Of a stretch of 64,000 bases of DNA, positions 27,421-35,606 are shown piece after piece. The stretch is from Luteococcus sp038433135. Its GTDB lineage: Bacteria > Actinomycetota > Actinomycetes > Propionibacteriales > Propionibacteriaceae. Below the pieces are notes generated by a model that was given only the letters and a program-made list of their open reading frames with translations, had not been told where the DNA came from and made no database searches. The stretch is from assembly GCF_038433135.1 (NCBI RefSeq), contig NZ_JBCDMV010000008.1, positions 1 through 64,000 of the forward strand. Direction: 5' to 3'. Within the stretch, counting starts at the first letter, position 1; every line of letters begins with the position of its first letter. A program made the translations under genes and the position numbers.

Positions 27421-28319
27421 TGATCCTGATCGACGAACCACGCTGGCCCGCCCATGGTGAGATCTACGGCCACATGGTCAGCGACGCCAGTCTGTGGGAA
27501 CTGCACGACGCCGCCCGAGCCATGGGGCTCAGTCCACTGGCCTTCGACCACGACCACTACGACCTGCGGGCCGACCGGGTGCCGGATGCGATCGCGGCCG
27601 GGGCCCACCAGGTGCACGAACGTGAGCTGGTGGAAAGGCTGCGCACCAGCGGGCTGCGGATCCTGCCCGCTCAACGCGCACCCCGACGCCCGGCGGCACA
27701 CCGTCGGGTGCGGCAACGCCTGCTGGCGGCGCTGGGCGGCCACGACGACATCGTCGATCGCCTGTTGGATCGCTACCTGGCCAAGGAACGCCGCTACCAC
27801 GACATCCGACATCTCGACGAGATGCTCGCCACCCAGCAGTCCCTGGCTGAGCAGGCGGGCCTGCCCGCCCCGCACCGGACCGAGGTCTTCGCGGCCGCTT
27901 GGCATGACGCCGTCTATCGGGGTGTCCCTGGGCAGGATGAACGGGATTCGGCCGCGCTGGCGGTGCAGGACCTGACTATCGTCGGCCTGCCCTCCGCCGA
28001 GATCGCCGAGGTGGAGCGGCTGGTGCTGCTGACCATCCAGCACGCGGCCGATCCGAGCGACGAGCCGGGAGCACGGCTGGGCGATGCCGACATGGCGATC
28101 CTGGGCAGCGCACCGGGCCGTTACCACGTCTCGGTGCGAGACATCCGCGTCGAGTACGACGTGCTGGACGACGAGCGTTGGTCCGCCGGGCGCGGCCAGG
28201 TGTTGCGCGGTTTCCTGGCCACACAGCGCCTCTATGCCACTCGGCACGGCCAGGCCCGGTTCGAGCAGGCCGCCCGGCGCAACATTGCCGACGAACTGGC
28301 CCACCTGCCCATTTCCTGA
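27420..28319 (+). CDS. DUF4031 protein fused to an HD-type phosphohydrolase-like domain
   Basis: 299 residues in two parts. Residues 1 to about 80 are a DUF4031 domain (ILIDEPRWPAHGEIYGHMVS; LSPLAFDHDHYDL), a small domain of unknown role. Residues about 95-295 resemble predicted metal-dependent HD-superfamily hydrolases, with ERRYHDIRHLDEML and FAAAWHDAVY supplying the conserved His and His-Asp metal ligands, and LGDADMAILG as a third. It would be a soluble hydrolase; substrate unknown. Its ATG shares one base with the preceding stop codon (TGATG). A PKD-domain gene remnant follows immediately. Confidence 0.82.
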   Translation: MILIDEPRWPAHGEIYGHMVSDASLWELHDAARAMGLSPLAFDHDHYDLRADRVPDAIAAGAHQVHERELVERLRTSGLRILPAQRAPRRPAAHRRVRQRLLAALGGHDDIVDRLLDRYLAKERRYHDIRHLDEMLATQQSLAEQAGLPAPHRTEVFAAAWHDAVYRGVPGQDERDSAALAVQDLTIVGLPSAEIAEVERLVLLTIQHAADPSDEPGARLGDADMAILGSAPGRYHVSVRDIRVEYDVLDDERWSAGRGQVLRGFLATQRLYATRHGQARFEQAARRNIADELAHLPIS

Positions 28320-28320
28320 A

Positions 28321-28608
28321 GGTGAGCTGAAGCTGGCTCCGGGGTGGGCAGCCAAGCGCGTCTGGTCCAACCACAGCTCCGCCGGCTACTTCATCGACTT
28401 CGGCGACGGCCACAGCGACGGCGGCAATGGCACGGGTGGCTCCACCTGCCTGCCCTCCGGCCAAGTCGCGAAGTTCAAGACCCGCACCGCCAACCAGAAG
28501 CACCGCTACGCCAAGCCGGGCAAGTACAAGGTCACGGTCACCGGTTACTACTGCGGCACCAAGGGCAAGAGCACCGTGAAGAAGGTCTACTGGGTCAAGG
28601 CCCGCTGA
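28321..28608 (+). pseudogene. Remnant of a secreted PKD-domain protein (5' truncated)
   Basis: About 95 residues in a frame that opens inside the upstream gene but resembles a protein only from about 28321. The sequence has PKD or Ig-like beta-sandwich character: FIDFGDGHSDGGNG, then CLPSG, then KHRYAKPGKYKVTVTGYYCG. Two cysteines could form a disulfide, which suggests an extracytoplasmic origin. No ATG, GTG or TTG in this frame precedes the domain after the upstream stop, and there is no signal peptide. The likely explanation is the 3' end of a lost larger gene; an unrecognised CTG start at 28327 is less likely. Confidence 0.55.
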
Positions 28609-28621
28609 CTGCCCTGATCGC

Positions 28622-28662
28622 CGACACGTCCCTGTGCCCCGCCGCGGGCCGGGGACGTGTCG
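28622..28662 (+). terminator. Hairpin terminator
   Basis: CGACACGTCCC (28622-28632) pairs with GGGACGTGTCG (28652-28662); the sequence between can form a further GC hairpin. TCGTTCTG follows. It lies 14 nt after the PKD remnant and isolates the next gene. Confidence 0.7.
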
Positions 28663-28688
28663 TCGTTCTGCAGCTGGTGGCCAAGCCA

Positions 28689-28694
28689 TAGGCT
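28689..28694 (+). promoter_or_regulatory. Leaderless -10 box of the phosphatase gene
   Basis: TAGGCT, 6 nt before the ATG at 28701. Confidence 0.6.
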
Positions 28695-28700
28695 CGTGCC

Positions 28701-29456
28701 ATGCCATCCGCCCTGCCCGTGCTGCGTGCCGTCACCCAGCGAGCCAATGTCCCCTTCGGCGTCTACAACCTGCGTCCCGTGACGGCCACCACCAAGCCCG
28801 GTACCGGGGTCTACCGGTCGTCGCTGTTGTGGGGCGCGAACGCCGCTGACCGTCGACGACTGCACGAGCTGGGCATCCGGCTGGTGATCGACCTGCGCAC
28901 CCAGAAGGTGGCCGCCAACTTCCCCGACCCGAGGATCGAGGGCATCCGCTACCGGCTGATCGACCTGCACGGCACCGGGCATTCCACTCCGGGGCAGCGA
29001 GTGACCGAGGCCGACACGATCGAGGCGATGAGGGCCCGCTACCGTCGGATGGTCACCGACGAGGGCCAGCGCGAGCGGATCGGCCAGACCCTGCGCGCCA
29101 TCGCCGACGAGCCGGGCGCCGTTCTCTTCCACTGCACCGACGGCAAGGACCGCACCGGCTGGATCGCGGTGCTGCTGCAGTTCATCCACGGCGACTCGAT
29201 GGCGCAGATCCGCGCCGACTACCTGGCCAGCCAGCCGCTGGTGGATCACATGCTGCGTCTTCGCTGGCGCACCGACCTGCTGCGCGGGGGCCGAAACCTG
29301 GCCTTGCGCAACCGCCCGATGAACATGGTCGACGTGGCCTTCCTGCAGGCCGGGCTGGATGAGGTGGAGACCAGGTTTGGTGGCCTGGACGGCTACCTGC
29401 GCGACGGTCTGGGAATCGATGACGAGGTGCGCCACCGGCTCCGCAACAAGCTCTGA
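28701..29456 (+). CDS. Tyrosine/lipid phosphatase of the PtpB (MptpB) type
   Basis: A 251-residue phosphatase. The active-site P-loop is HCTDGKDRTGW, with Cys145 as nucleophile, Lys149, Asp150 and Arg151; the CxxGKDRTG form is that of the MptpB-like family, which acts on phosphotyrosine and often phosphoinositides. YRSSLLWGANAADRRRLHEL and IRLVIDLRTQKVA are also typical. The C-terminal half is helical. Substrate is unknown; the presence of phosphatidylinositol lipids (see pgsA and pimA) makes a lipid substrate conceivable. The gene is predicted to be leaderless. Confidence 0.9.
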   Translation: MPSALPVLRAVTQRANVPFGVYNLRPVTATTKPGTGVYRSSLLWGANAADRRRLHELGIRLVIDLRTQKVAANFPDPRIEGIRYRLIDLHGTGHSTPGQRVTEADTIEAMRARYRRMVTDEGQRERIGQTLRAIADEPGAVLFHCTDGKDRTGWIAVLLQFIHGDSMAQIRADYLASQPLVDHMLRLRWRTDLLRGGRNLALRNRPMNMVDVAFLQAGLDEVETRFGGLDGYLRDGLGIDDEVRHRLRNKL

Positions 29457-29457
29457 C

Positions 29458-29634
29458 TCAGGTCAGGTCCTTGCGGATCTCCACGTCGACCAGTCGCTGC
29501 GCCGCATCCAGGGCTCGGTCGCGCTGTTCCGACCGCAGCCGGGATTCGCGGGCCACGGCCCACACCAGCAGCACCATCAGCGGCAGGGCAAGCAGGAAGA
29601 TGGCGGCGAGCTCGAAGACCAGCATTCCTGTCAT
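29458..29634 (-). CDS. Small single-helix membrane protein
   Basis: 58 residues: an N-terminal transmembrane helix (MLVFELAAIFLLALPLMVLL) followed by a charged helical tail (ARESRLRSEQRDRALDAAQR). Families of this shape are common and uncharacterised. ATG at 29634 is supported by TAGGGT 7 nt upstream on the minus strand. The stop lies one base from the stop of the convergent phosphatase gene. Frames upstream of this ATG have no protein character. Confidence 0.65.
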   Translation of the reverse strand: MTGMLVFELAAIFLLALPLMVLLVWAVARESRLRSEQRDRALDAAQRLVDVEIRKDLT

Positions 29635-29641
29635 GCGGAAC

Positions 29642-29647
29642 ACCCTA
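29642..29647 (-). promoter_or_regulatory. Leaderless -10 box of the small membrane protein
   Basis: TAGGGT on the minus strand, 7 nt before the ATG at 29634. Confidence 0.5.
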
Positions 29648-29769
29648 ACCAGCGCACAGTTCATGGGGCGGGCAACGACGCGCGGGCGGCCCGGAACCGA
29701 CCCTGAGCCCACCCCGGACGCGCCCTGTCTTCCCGCCCACCCGGACCGGGAGTAGGCCACCATGGAGTC

Positions 29770-30174
29770 ATGAGCAACAACTACCCCTATGGCTACCAGA
29801 ACCAGGACACCTACCTGATCCCCACCGAGGACCGCACCGCGGCCGCGCTCGCACACGGCTCCACCCTGATCGCGCTGGTCTTCAGCGTCGGTTCCCTGCC
29901 CTTCCTTGGGCCGCTGGTGATGTGGCTGCTGTACAAGGACCGTTCGCAGTACGTGCGGCGCGCCGCGGCCAGCGCCTTCAACTTCAACATCTGGCTGACC
30001 CTGGCCAACATCGTCGCGTGGATCCTGATCTTCACCGTGATCGGCATCCCGGTTGCCGCCTTCATCTTCCTGGTCACCACCGTCATGCAGGTCTGGTGCC
30101 ACCTCCGGGCAACCCTGAAGTCGCTCAATGGCAGCGACTACCGCTACCCCTTCCAGACCCGGATCCTCAGCTGA
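29770..30174 (+). CDS. DUF4870 family membrane protein
   Basis: 134 residues. A short Tyr/Asn/Gln-rich N-terminus (NNYPYGYQNQDTY) precedes the DUF4870 core, which has three or four hydrophobic segments; GPLVMWLLYKDRSQYVRRAA and AFNFNIWLTLANIVAWIL are characteristic. Function is unknown. The start has CACCAT 6 nt upstream, a near match to the leaderless -10 pattern, and GGAG too close to act as a normal ribosome binding site. It overlaps the 3' end of the convergent acetyltransferase gene by 8 nt. Confidence 0.88.
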   Translation: MSNNYPYGYQNQDTYLIPTEDRTAAALAHGSTLIALVFSVGSLPFLGPLVMWLLYKDRSQYVRRAAASAFNFNIWLTLANIVAWILIFTVIGIPVAAFIFLVTTVMQVWCHLRATLKSLNGSDYRYPFQTRILS

Positions 30175-31105
30175 CGCGTTCCCGGTAGTGGTAGCGATGG
30201 TGTTCGACAAAACCCAACGACTGGTACAGCCCCCGGGCTGAATCGTTGTGGTCGGCCACCTGCAGGTAGCAGAACCTGGCGCCCAGCTCACGTGCCCTGG
30301 CCATCAAGCCGATGGTCAGGGCACGGCCATGTCCCCGTCCACGCAGGTGCGGGGTCACGGCCAGACAGCTCAACCCGGCCCAGTCCTGGGTGAGCACGAG
30401 TCGCCCTGCGGCGATCACCGCGCCGGCGCGCCGAAGGGTCGCGTAGTGCGCTGGCACGACGGTGGCCACCCGCTCCCGAGCGGCCGACGACGGCTCCACG
30501 GCCAGCCAGTCCTTACTGGGATGGCCAGCCCATTGCAGGCCCTCCAGCGTGTTCGGAGACTCGGGCTGCGCGGAGCGCAGATCGCGCACCAAGGCCTGCG
30601 ATGGCTCGGCAACCGTCCAGCCACGTTCGGCCAGGGCGTCGTCCAGCGCCGTGCCCGGTTCGTCGACCGCCCAGGAACGTGCGGCCAGCTGGAAGCAGGG
30701 CCGCAGGCCGCGATCACGGTAGAAACCGGCGACATCGTCCACCGCCCGGCCCAGCTCGCGCTCCGGGTTCCCCGTCGGAAGGCAGGAATTGGCGCGCCGG
30801 GAGAGCCCGTCGCCCACGTGCAGGCTCCAGCCGCCCATCCGGACCACCTGGACGCCCGGCCAGCCCAGCGCCATCAAGCGCTGCAGGTCGTCGACGCCGG
30901 AACTGGGGCGCACCACCCGTGGCGGCACCTTTCGCAGCGCCCGGATCTCCTCGCGGGGCACCGTCACCGGCCCGCGCCCGGCGGGCAGCAACACCAGGGC
31001 CTGTTCGTCGGCCCTGACCAGGTCACCCACCAGGTCGCGCGCCTCACCGTCGGCGCCGACCCGCCGAATGGACACCCGGTGCGGCGCCGGCTCTGCATGA
31101 TGCAT
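30167..31105 (-). CDS. GNAT-family N-acetyltransferase
   Basis: A 312-residue protein. The N-terminal 60 residues form a small beta domain (DLVGDLVRADEQALVLLP). The middle is a degenerate acetyltransferase-like region. The C-terminal GNAT domain has the acetyl-CoA loop LAVTPHLRGRGHGRALTIGL (R-G-x-G-x-A form) and ends with FCYLQVADHNDSARGLYQSL and GFVEHHRYHYR, the standard GNAT finish. Acceptor substrate is unknown. The gene is leaderless and divergent from the cation transporter, with the two -10 boxes 7 bp apart. Confidence 0.88.
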   Translation of the reverse strand: MHHAEPAPHRVSIRRVGADGEARDLVGDLVRADEQALVLLPAGRGPVTVPREEIRALRKVPPRVVRPSSGVDDLQRLMALGWPGVQVVRMGGWSLHVGDGLSRRANSCLPTGNPERELGRAVDDVAGFYRDRGLRPCFQLAARSWAVDEPGTALDDALAERGWTVAEPSQALVRDLRSAQPESPNTLEGLQWAGHPSKDWLAVEPSSAARERVATVVPAHYATLRRAGAVIAAGRLVLTQDWAGLSCLAVTPHLRGRGHGRALTIGLMARARELGARFCYLQVADHNDSARGLYQSLGFVEHHRYHYRERVS

Positions 31106-31111
31106 ACCGCC

Positions 31112-31130
31112 ACAGTACTGGCTCTACACT
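31112..31130. promoter_or_regulatory. Overlapping divergent leaderless promoters
   Basis: On the minus strand TACTGT (31117 to 31112) lies 6 nt before the GNAT ATG. On the plus strand TACACT (31125-31130) lies 7 nt before the transporter GTG. Only 7 bp separate the two boxes, so polymerase cannot bind both at once. Confidence 0.6.
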
Positions 31131-31137
31131 TCACCGA

Positions 31138-31785
31138 GTGACCGAAGACTCCCCGCGACTCGACGACTCCCCCGCCCTGCGTTCCAGCCTGCGCCGCACC
31201 GTTCTGCTGGTGGCCGGTTTGAACCTGGCCTACTTCTTCATCGAGGGCGTGGTGGCGCTGGCCATCGGCTCGGTCAGCCTGTTCGCCGATTCGGTGGACT
31301 TCTTCGAGGACTTCGCCGTCAACAGCCTGATCGCGCTCGCCCTGGGCTGGAGCCTGTCCCGACGGGCGGTGGCCGGCAAGGTGATGGCTGGGATCATCCT
31401 GCTGCCGGCCCTGGCGGCCGTCTGGCAGGCGATCAGCAAGTTCCGCAACCCGGAACCGCCGGAGGTGCTCTCCCTGGTGCTGACCGCGGGTGGTGCCATC
31501 GTGGTGAACATCGCCTGCACCTGGCTGCTGGCCCGCTGGCGCCACCACGGCGGTTCGATGACCGCCGCCGCCTTCCTGGCCGCGCGCAATGACGTCGTCG
31601 CCAACCTGGCCATCATCGCGATGGGCGCTCTGACCTGGGCCACCCGCTCCGGCTGGCCGGACATTGCGCTGGGATTGATCATCGTCGCGCTCAACGTCAC
31701 CGCGGCGCGCGAGGTCTGGGAGGTCGCCGAGAGTGAGAGCCTGGCCGCCCGGGCACTGGCCGGGGAAGACATCGACGATGACTGA
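31138..31785 (+). CDS. CDF-like cation transporter (membrane domain only)
   Basis: A 215-residue protein with five or six hydrophobic helices. The first part matches cation diffusion facilitators: LAYFFIEGVVALAIGSVSLF then ADSVDFFEDFAVN, where Asp residues replace the usual HxxxD zinc site. AAFLAARNDVVANLAIIAMG is the second metal helix, again lacking His. The C-terminal cytoplasmic domain is missing, so the protein is shorter than typical CDFs (about 300). Metal specificity may differ from zinc. GTG start is supported by the leaderless -10. Confidence 0.8.
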   Translation: MTEDSPRLDDSPALRSSLRRTVLLVAGLNLAYFFIEGVVALAIGSVSLFADSVDFFEDFAVNSLIALALGWSLSRRAVAGKVMAGIILLPALAAVWQAISKFRNPEPPEVLSLVLTAGGAIVVNIACTWLLARWRHHGGSMTAAAFLAARNDVVANLAIIAMGALTWATRSGWPDIALGLIIVALNVTAAREVWEVAESESLAARALAGEDIDDD

Positions 31786-31883
31786 GACGGATTGTCTCGC
31801 AAGATGAAACGTTGTCCGCTGGGCGCCACGAACCGGCGATAGCCTCTGCGCTAGCCGCCCGTTCAGCGCAGAAAGGCACCACC

Positions 31884-32759
31884 GTGACCGACGCCCCCGC
31901 CATTGGCCCCGAGCTCGCCCGATCGTGGCTGCTCGTCAACGCCCTGCACACCGACCGGTACAGACACGTCGGTCAGGCCGATGTGGTGGTGCTGGACATC
32001 GAGGACGCGGTGGCGCCCGCCAACAAGGTCCAGGCCCGGGACAATGTCGTCGAATACCTGAGCAGCGGGCAGAACCACGCCTGGGTGCGCGTCAACGGCT
32101 TCGGCACCGAATGGTGGGAGGGCGACCTGAAGGCCCTGGCCAACCTGCCCGGGCTGGACGGCATCTTCCTGGCCATGGTGGAGGGCCCCGAACACGTGAT
32201 CCGGACCGCGGCGCTGCTGCCCGACGGCAAGCCGATCGTCGCGCTGGTGGACACCGCCCGCGGCATCACCCACCTGCCGATGATCGCCGCCAGCCGCAAC
32301 ACCTTCCGCCTCGCCTTCGGGCTGGGCGACTACCGTCGCGACACCGGCTTCGCGGACGACCCCACGACCCTGGCCTACACCCGCAGCCAGTTCACCATCG
32401 CCGCCAAGGCAGCCGGACTGCCCGGCCCGATTGACGGCCCCGCCGTCGGCGCCACCGGCGTGCAACTGGCCGATTCGGCCGGAGTCACCAGCCAGTTCGG
32501 CATGACCGGCAAGATCTGCCTGATGCCCGAGCAGACCCCGATCGTCAACGAGATCCTTTCCCCCAGCATCAATGACATGTCCTGGGCGCTGGACTTCCTC
32601 AAGGAGTTCAACGAGGCCGGCGGCGAGATCCGTAATGGCTCCGACCTCCCGCGGCTGGCCCGTGCCAACAAGATCCTCTCGCTGGCCAAGAGCTTCGGGA
32701 TGACCCCGCCGGACGGCTACCACCACTTCCCCGCCCCCAGCGACACCTACCACTGCTGA
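31884..32759 (+). CDS. HpcH/HpaI aldolase/citrate lyase family protein (CitE-like)
   Basis: A 291-residue TIM-barrel lyase. The metal and substrate motifs VVVLDIEDAVAPANKVQARD, WVRVNGFGTEWWEGDL and RLAFGLGDYRRDTG fit the CitE-like group, which cleaves or forms beta-hydroxyacyl-CoA or malyl-CoA-type bonds. The other citrate lyase subunits are not nearby, so it is probably a stand-alone enzyme. Substrate is unknown. GTG at 31884 has GAAAGG 8 nt upstream; a TAGCCT box at 31840-31845 is a plausible -10 for a leadered transcript. Confidence 0.88.
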   Translation: MTDAPAIGPELARSWLLVNALHTDRYRHVGQADVVVLDIEDAVAPANKVQARDNVVEYLSSGQNHAWVRVNGFGTEWWEGDLKALANLPGLDGIFLAMVEGPEHVIRTAALLPDGKPIVALVDTARGITHLPMIAASRNTFRLAFGLGDYRRDTGFADDPTTLAYTRSQFTIAAKAAGLPGPIDGPAVGATGVQLADSAGVTSQFGMTGKICLMPEQTPIVNEILSPSINDMSWALDFLKEFNEAGGEIRNGSDLPRLARANKILSLAKSFGMTPPDGYHHFPAPSDTYHC

Positions 32760-32766
32760 CATCCAT

Positions 32767-32785
32767 CGGGGGGCTTCGTCCCCCG
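32767..32785 (+). terminator. Short GC hairpin terminator
   Basis: CGGGGG (32767-32772) pairs with CCCCCG (32780-32785) around a GCTTCGT loop, 7 nt after the CitE-like stop codon. No T-tract follows. Confidence 0.55.
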
Positions 32786-32884
32786 CGCCTCCCGGTGGGG
32801 TTGGGATCCTGCCCGGCCTTCGGGTCGGATGTGGCCCCCCGACGGGCTCAAGGACCGCGGTTTGGTTGGTGCTGACCGAGACCC

Positions 32885-34939
32885 TCAACCAGCCAGACCA
32901 CGGCGTTTCAGTAGCGGGGTGATGTCCGCGTCACGGCCGCGCAGGGCGCGGAAGCCGGCCAGCGGGTCTCGCGTGAAGCCACGCGACAGCACCTCGTCGC
33001 GGAAACGCTGGCCGTTCTGCCTGGTCAGGCCGTCGTTCTCCCGGAACCACTCGACGGTGTCGGCGTCCAGGATCTCGGAGAAGAGGTAGGAGTAGTAGCC
33101 GGCGTCGTAGTCACCCGCGAAAACATGCGAGAAGTAGGTGCTGCGGTAGCGGGGTGCCACGAAGGGATTGGCCAGGCCGATCCGCTGAACGGCGTCGTCC
33201 TCGAAGGCCTGCACATCCTCCACCACCGTGCCGGGAGCCAGCCGATGCCATTCCTGGTCCAGCAGTGCCGAGGCCAGGTATTCCGTGGTCTCGAAGCCCT
33301 GGTTGAAGCTCCCGCTGGCGCTCAACCGATCCACCACCTCGGGATCGAGCGGCTCCCCCGTCAGGTGGTGCCGGGCGAAGTGGGCGACCACCTCCGGCCA
33401 GGTGATCCACATCTCGTTCACCTGGCTGGGGAATTCGACGAAGTCGCGCGGCACACTGGTGCCGGACAGGCTCGGATGGGTGGCGTCGCTGAAGATGCCG
33501 TGCAGCGCATGACCGAACTCGTGGAACATGGTGGAGACCTCGTCCAAGCTCAGCAGGACGGGCTCACCCGGCGCTGGCTTGGGCACGTTGAGGGTGTTGG
33601 AGATCACCGGACGCTCATCGAAGAGCCGACTCTGCTCCACCAGGTTGTGCATCCACGCGCCCCGACGCTTGCTGTCGCGGGCAAAGACATCATGGACGAA
33701 CAGCGCCAGGGGTGACCCGTCCTCGTCGAAGACCTCGAAGACTCGGGCATCGGCGTGCTGTGCGACCAGCTCCGGCCGTTCGACGAAGCTGATCCCGTAG
33801 AGCTGGGTGGCCGCCCAGAAGACGCCGTCCACCAGCACCCGCTCGTACTCGAACCAGGGTCGCAGCGCCGCCGTGTCCACCTCGTGCAGCCTGCTGCGCA
33901 GCCGCTCCGCCCAGAAGGACCAGTCCCACGGCTGCAGCTGGTAGCTGGCTTCGCCCAGATCGCGTTGGTGGGCGTCGATCATCTCCTGCAGGGCCGCGGC
34001 CTCCCGCCGGAGGTTCGCCAGTGCGGGTGCGGCGAGCGGGTAGATGACCTGGTCGATCACGTCGGTGCTGCCCACCGTGCCGTCGCTGGCCACCAGGGCC
34101 GCGTGGTGCTCGAAGCCCAAGAGTCCGGCGCGTTCCGCGCGCAGGGCGGTGATCCGGCGCACCAGATCGTTGTTGTCGTGCTCATTGCCACGGTTGCCGC
34201 GTTCCACCGAGGCCCGGTAGATCCGCTCCCGACTCTCCCGCCGGGTCAGCTGCGACAGCAAGGGATGGTCGGTGAACAGCATCTGGGTGACCAGATAGCT
34301 GCCCGACTCTCCCCGCTCCTCGGCGGCCGCGGCACAGGCCGAGAGCTGCCCCTCGCTCAGCCCGTCCAGCTCGGCCGCGTCATCGAACAGCACCGCGCTG
34401 TCATTCGTCTCCGCCAGCAGGTTCTCCTGGTAGCGGGTGGTCAGGGACGACAATTCCTGGTTGACCTGCCGTAGGCGCTGCTTGTCGTCCTCCGCGAGCC
34501 CGGCGCCGGCCAACTGCATGCGTCGCCAGGTGCGCCGTACCAGCTGGGCCGACTCCTCATCCGGGGCCGAGCCCGGCAGCGCGTCGCGAATCGCCTGGAC
34601 CCGGCCGAACAGGGTGGAGTCCAGCAGGATCCGGTCCTGGTGCGCGGCCAGCCGGGGTGCCATCTCCGTCTGCAGGCTGCGCACCGATTCGTCGGAGGCG
34701 GAACTGACCCGGGTGAAGAAGACCCGGCCGACCCGCCGCAACGTCCTGCCCGAGGCCTCCAGCGCAAGCACGGTGTTGTCGAAGGTCGGGGCATCGGCGC
34801 AACCGGCGATGGCTTCCACCTCGCTGCACTGTTCGGTCAGACCCACCTCGAAGCCCTCCCGAAGGTGTTCGGTGGTGATCGAACAGAAGTCGGGCAGGCC
34901 GTAGGCGCGGTCACTGGGCACAAGAATCGGGTTGACCAT
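32885..34939 (-). CDS. M3 family metallopeptidase (peptidyl-dipeptidase Dcp / oligopeptidase A type)
   Basis: A 684-residue cytoplasmic zinc peptidase that degrades short peptides. The zinc motif is MFHEFGHALHG (HExxH), with the downstream ligand in VEFPSQVNEMW. NLVEQSRLFDERPVISNTLN and YSYLFSEILDADTVEWF are also characteristic of the family. Length (about 680) is standard. Whether it acts as dipeptidyl carboxypeptidase or endo-oligopeptidase cannot be told. The gene is predicted leaderless. Confidence 0.93.
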   Translation of the reverse strand: MVNPILVPSDRAYGLPDFCSITTEHLREGFEVGLTEQCSEVEAIAGCADAPTFDNTVLALEASGRTLRRVGRVFFTRVSSASDESVRSLQTEMAPRLAAHQDRILLDSTLFGRVQAIRDALPGSAPDEESAQLVRRTWRRMQLAGAGLAEDDKQRLRQVNQELSSLTTRYQENLLAETNDSAVLFDDAAELDGLSEGQLSACAAAAEERGESGSYLVTQMLFTDHPLLSQLTRRESRERIYRASVERGNRGNEHDNNDLVRRITALRAERAGLLGFEHHAALVASDGTVGSTDVIDQVIYPLAAPALANLRREAAALQEMIDAHQRDLGEASYQLQPWDWSFWAERLRSRLHEVDTAALRPWFEYERVLVDGVFWAATQLYGISFVERPELVAQHADARVFEVFDEDGSPLALFVHDVFARDSKRRGAWMHNLVEQSRLFDERPVISNTLNVPKPAPGEPVLLSLDEVSTMFHEFGHALHGIFSDATHPSLSGTSVPRDFVEFPSQVNEMWITWPEVVAHFARHHLTGEPLDPEVVDRLSASGSFNQGFETTEYLASALLDQEWHRLAPGTVVEDVQAFEDDAVQRIGLANPFVAPRYRSTYFSHVFAGDYDAGYYSYLFSEILDADTVEWFRENDGLTRQNGQRFRDEVLSRGFTRDPLAGFRALRGRDADITPLLKRRGLAG

Positions 34940-34946
34940 GCCCCGA

Positions 34947-34952
34947 ATGCTA
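34947..34952 (-). promoter_or_regulatory. Leaderless -10 box of the M3 peptidase gene
   Basis: TAGCAT on the minus strand, 7 nt before the ATG at 34939; it falls in the 24 nt gap after the upstream gene. Confidence 0.55.
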
Positions 34953-34963
34953 GTCGGCGGGGT

Positions 34964-35587
34964 TCAGGCCTCGAAGGGAGCCGGGTCCCCGGAGCCCACC
35001 CGGACCACCTCGACGTCGTCGCCGGTGAAGTCCACCACGGTGGTCGGTCCAGTCCCGACGTCGCCGGAATCCAGCACCAAATCCACCTCGTGCGCCAACT
35101 CGTCGGCGATCGCCCAGCCCTCGGTCAGCGGCTCGTCGGCGCCGGGAAGGATCAGCGACGACGAGGTGAGCGGCGCGCCCAACTCGTCGAGCAGCGCCCG
35201 GGCGGTGACATGGTTCGGGATGCGCACCCCGACGGTCTTCTTCTTCGGGTGCAGCATCGCCTTCGGCAGCTCGCGAGTGGCCTTCAGGATGAAGGTGTAG
35301 GGCCCGGGAGTGGCGGCCTTGATCGCCCGGAACTCCCAATTGTCCATCTCCACCCACTCCCCCAACTGGGCGAACTCGCTGACCACCAGGGTGAAGTGGT
35401 GCTTGTCGTCCAGCTTGCGCAGCCGTTTGATCCGCTCCAGGGCGTCGCGGTGCCCCATCTGGCAACCCAGCGCGAAGCCGGAGTCGGTGGGATAGGCCAC
35501 CAAGCCACCGTCGCGGATCACCTGGACGGCCCGGGCCAGGGCACGGGGCTGCGGGTTGGCGGGATGAACATCCAGATAGCGAGCCAT
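34964..35587 (-). CDS. L-threonylcarbamoyladenylate synthase (Sua5/YrdC/TsaC family)
   Basis: A 207-residue enzyme that makes threonylcarbamoyl-AMP from threonine, bicarbonate and ATP, the first step of t6A modification at position 37 of ANN-decoding tRNAs. GGLVAYPTDSGFALGCQMGH and RIKRLRKLDDKHHFTLVV form the nucleotide pocket; KKKTVGVRIPNHVTA and PLTSSSLILPG follow. It is a single-domain YrdC form without the Sua5 C-terminal extension. The TDS (rather than TDT) and proteobacterial-like flanks suggest the YciO-like branch, so function is likely but not certain. Confidence 0.82.
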   Translation of the reverse strand: MARYLDVHPANPQPRALARAVQVIRDGGLVAYPTDSGFALGCQMGHRDALERIKRLRKLDDKHHFTLVVSEFAQLGEWVEMDNWEFRAIKAATPGPYTFILKATRELPKAMLHPKKKTVGVRIPNHVTARALLDELGAPLTSSSLILPGADEPLTEGWAIADELAHEVDLVLDSGDVGTGPTTVVDFTGDDVEVVRVGSGDPAPFEA

Positions 35588-35593
35588 GGATCG

Positions 35594-35599
35594 AGCCTA
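35594..35599 (-). promoter_or_regulatory. Leaderless -10 box of the YrdC-family gene
   Basis: TAGGCT on the minus strand, 6 nt before the ATG at 35587. Confidence 0.6.
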
Positions 35600-35606
35600 G
35601 TCGCTG

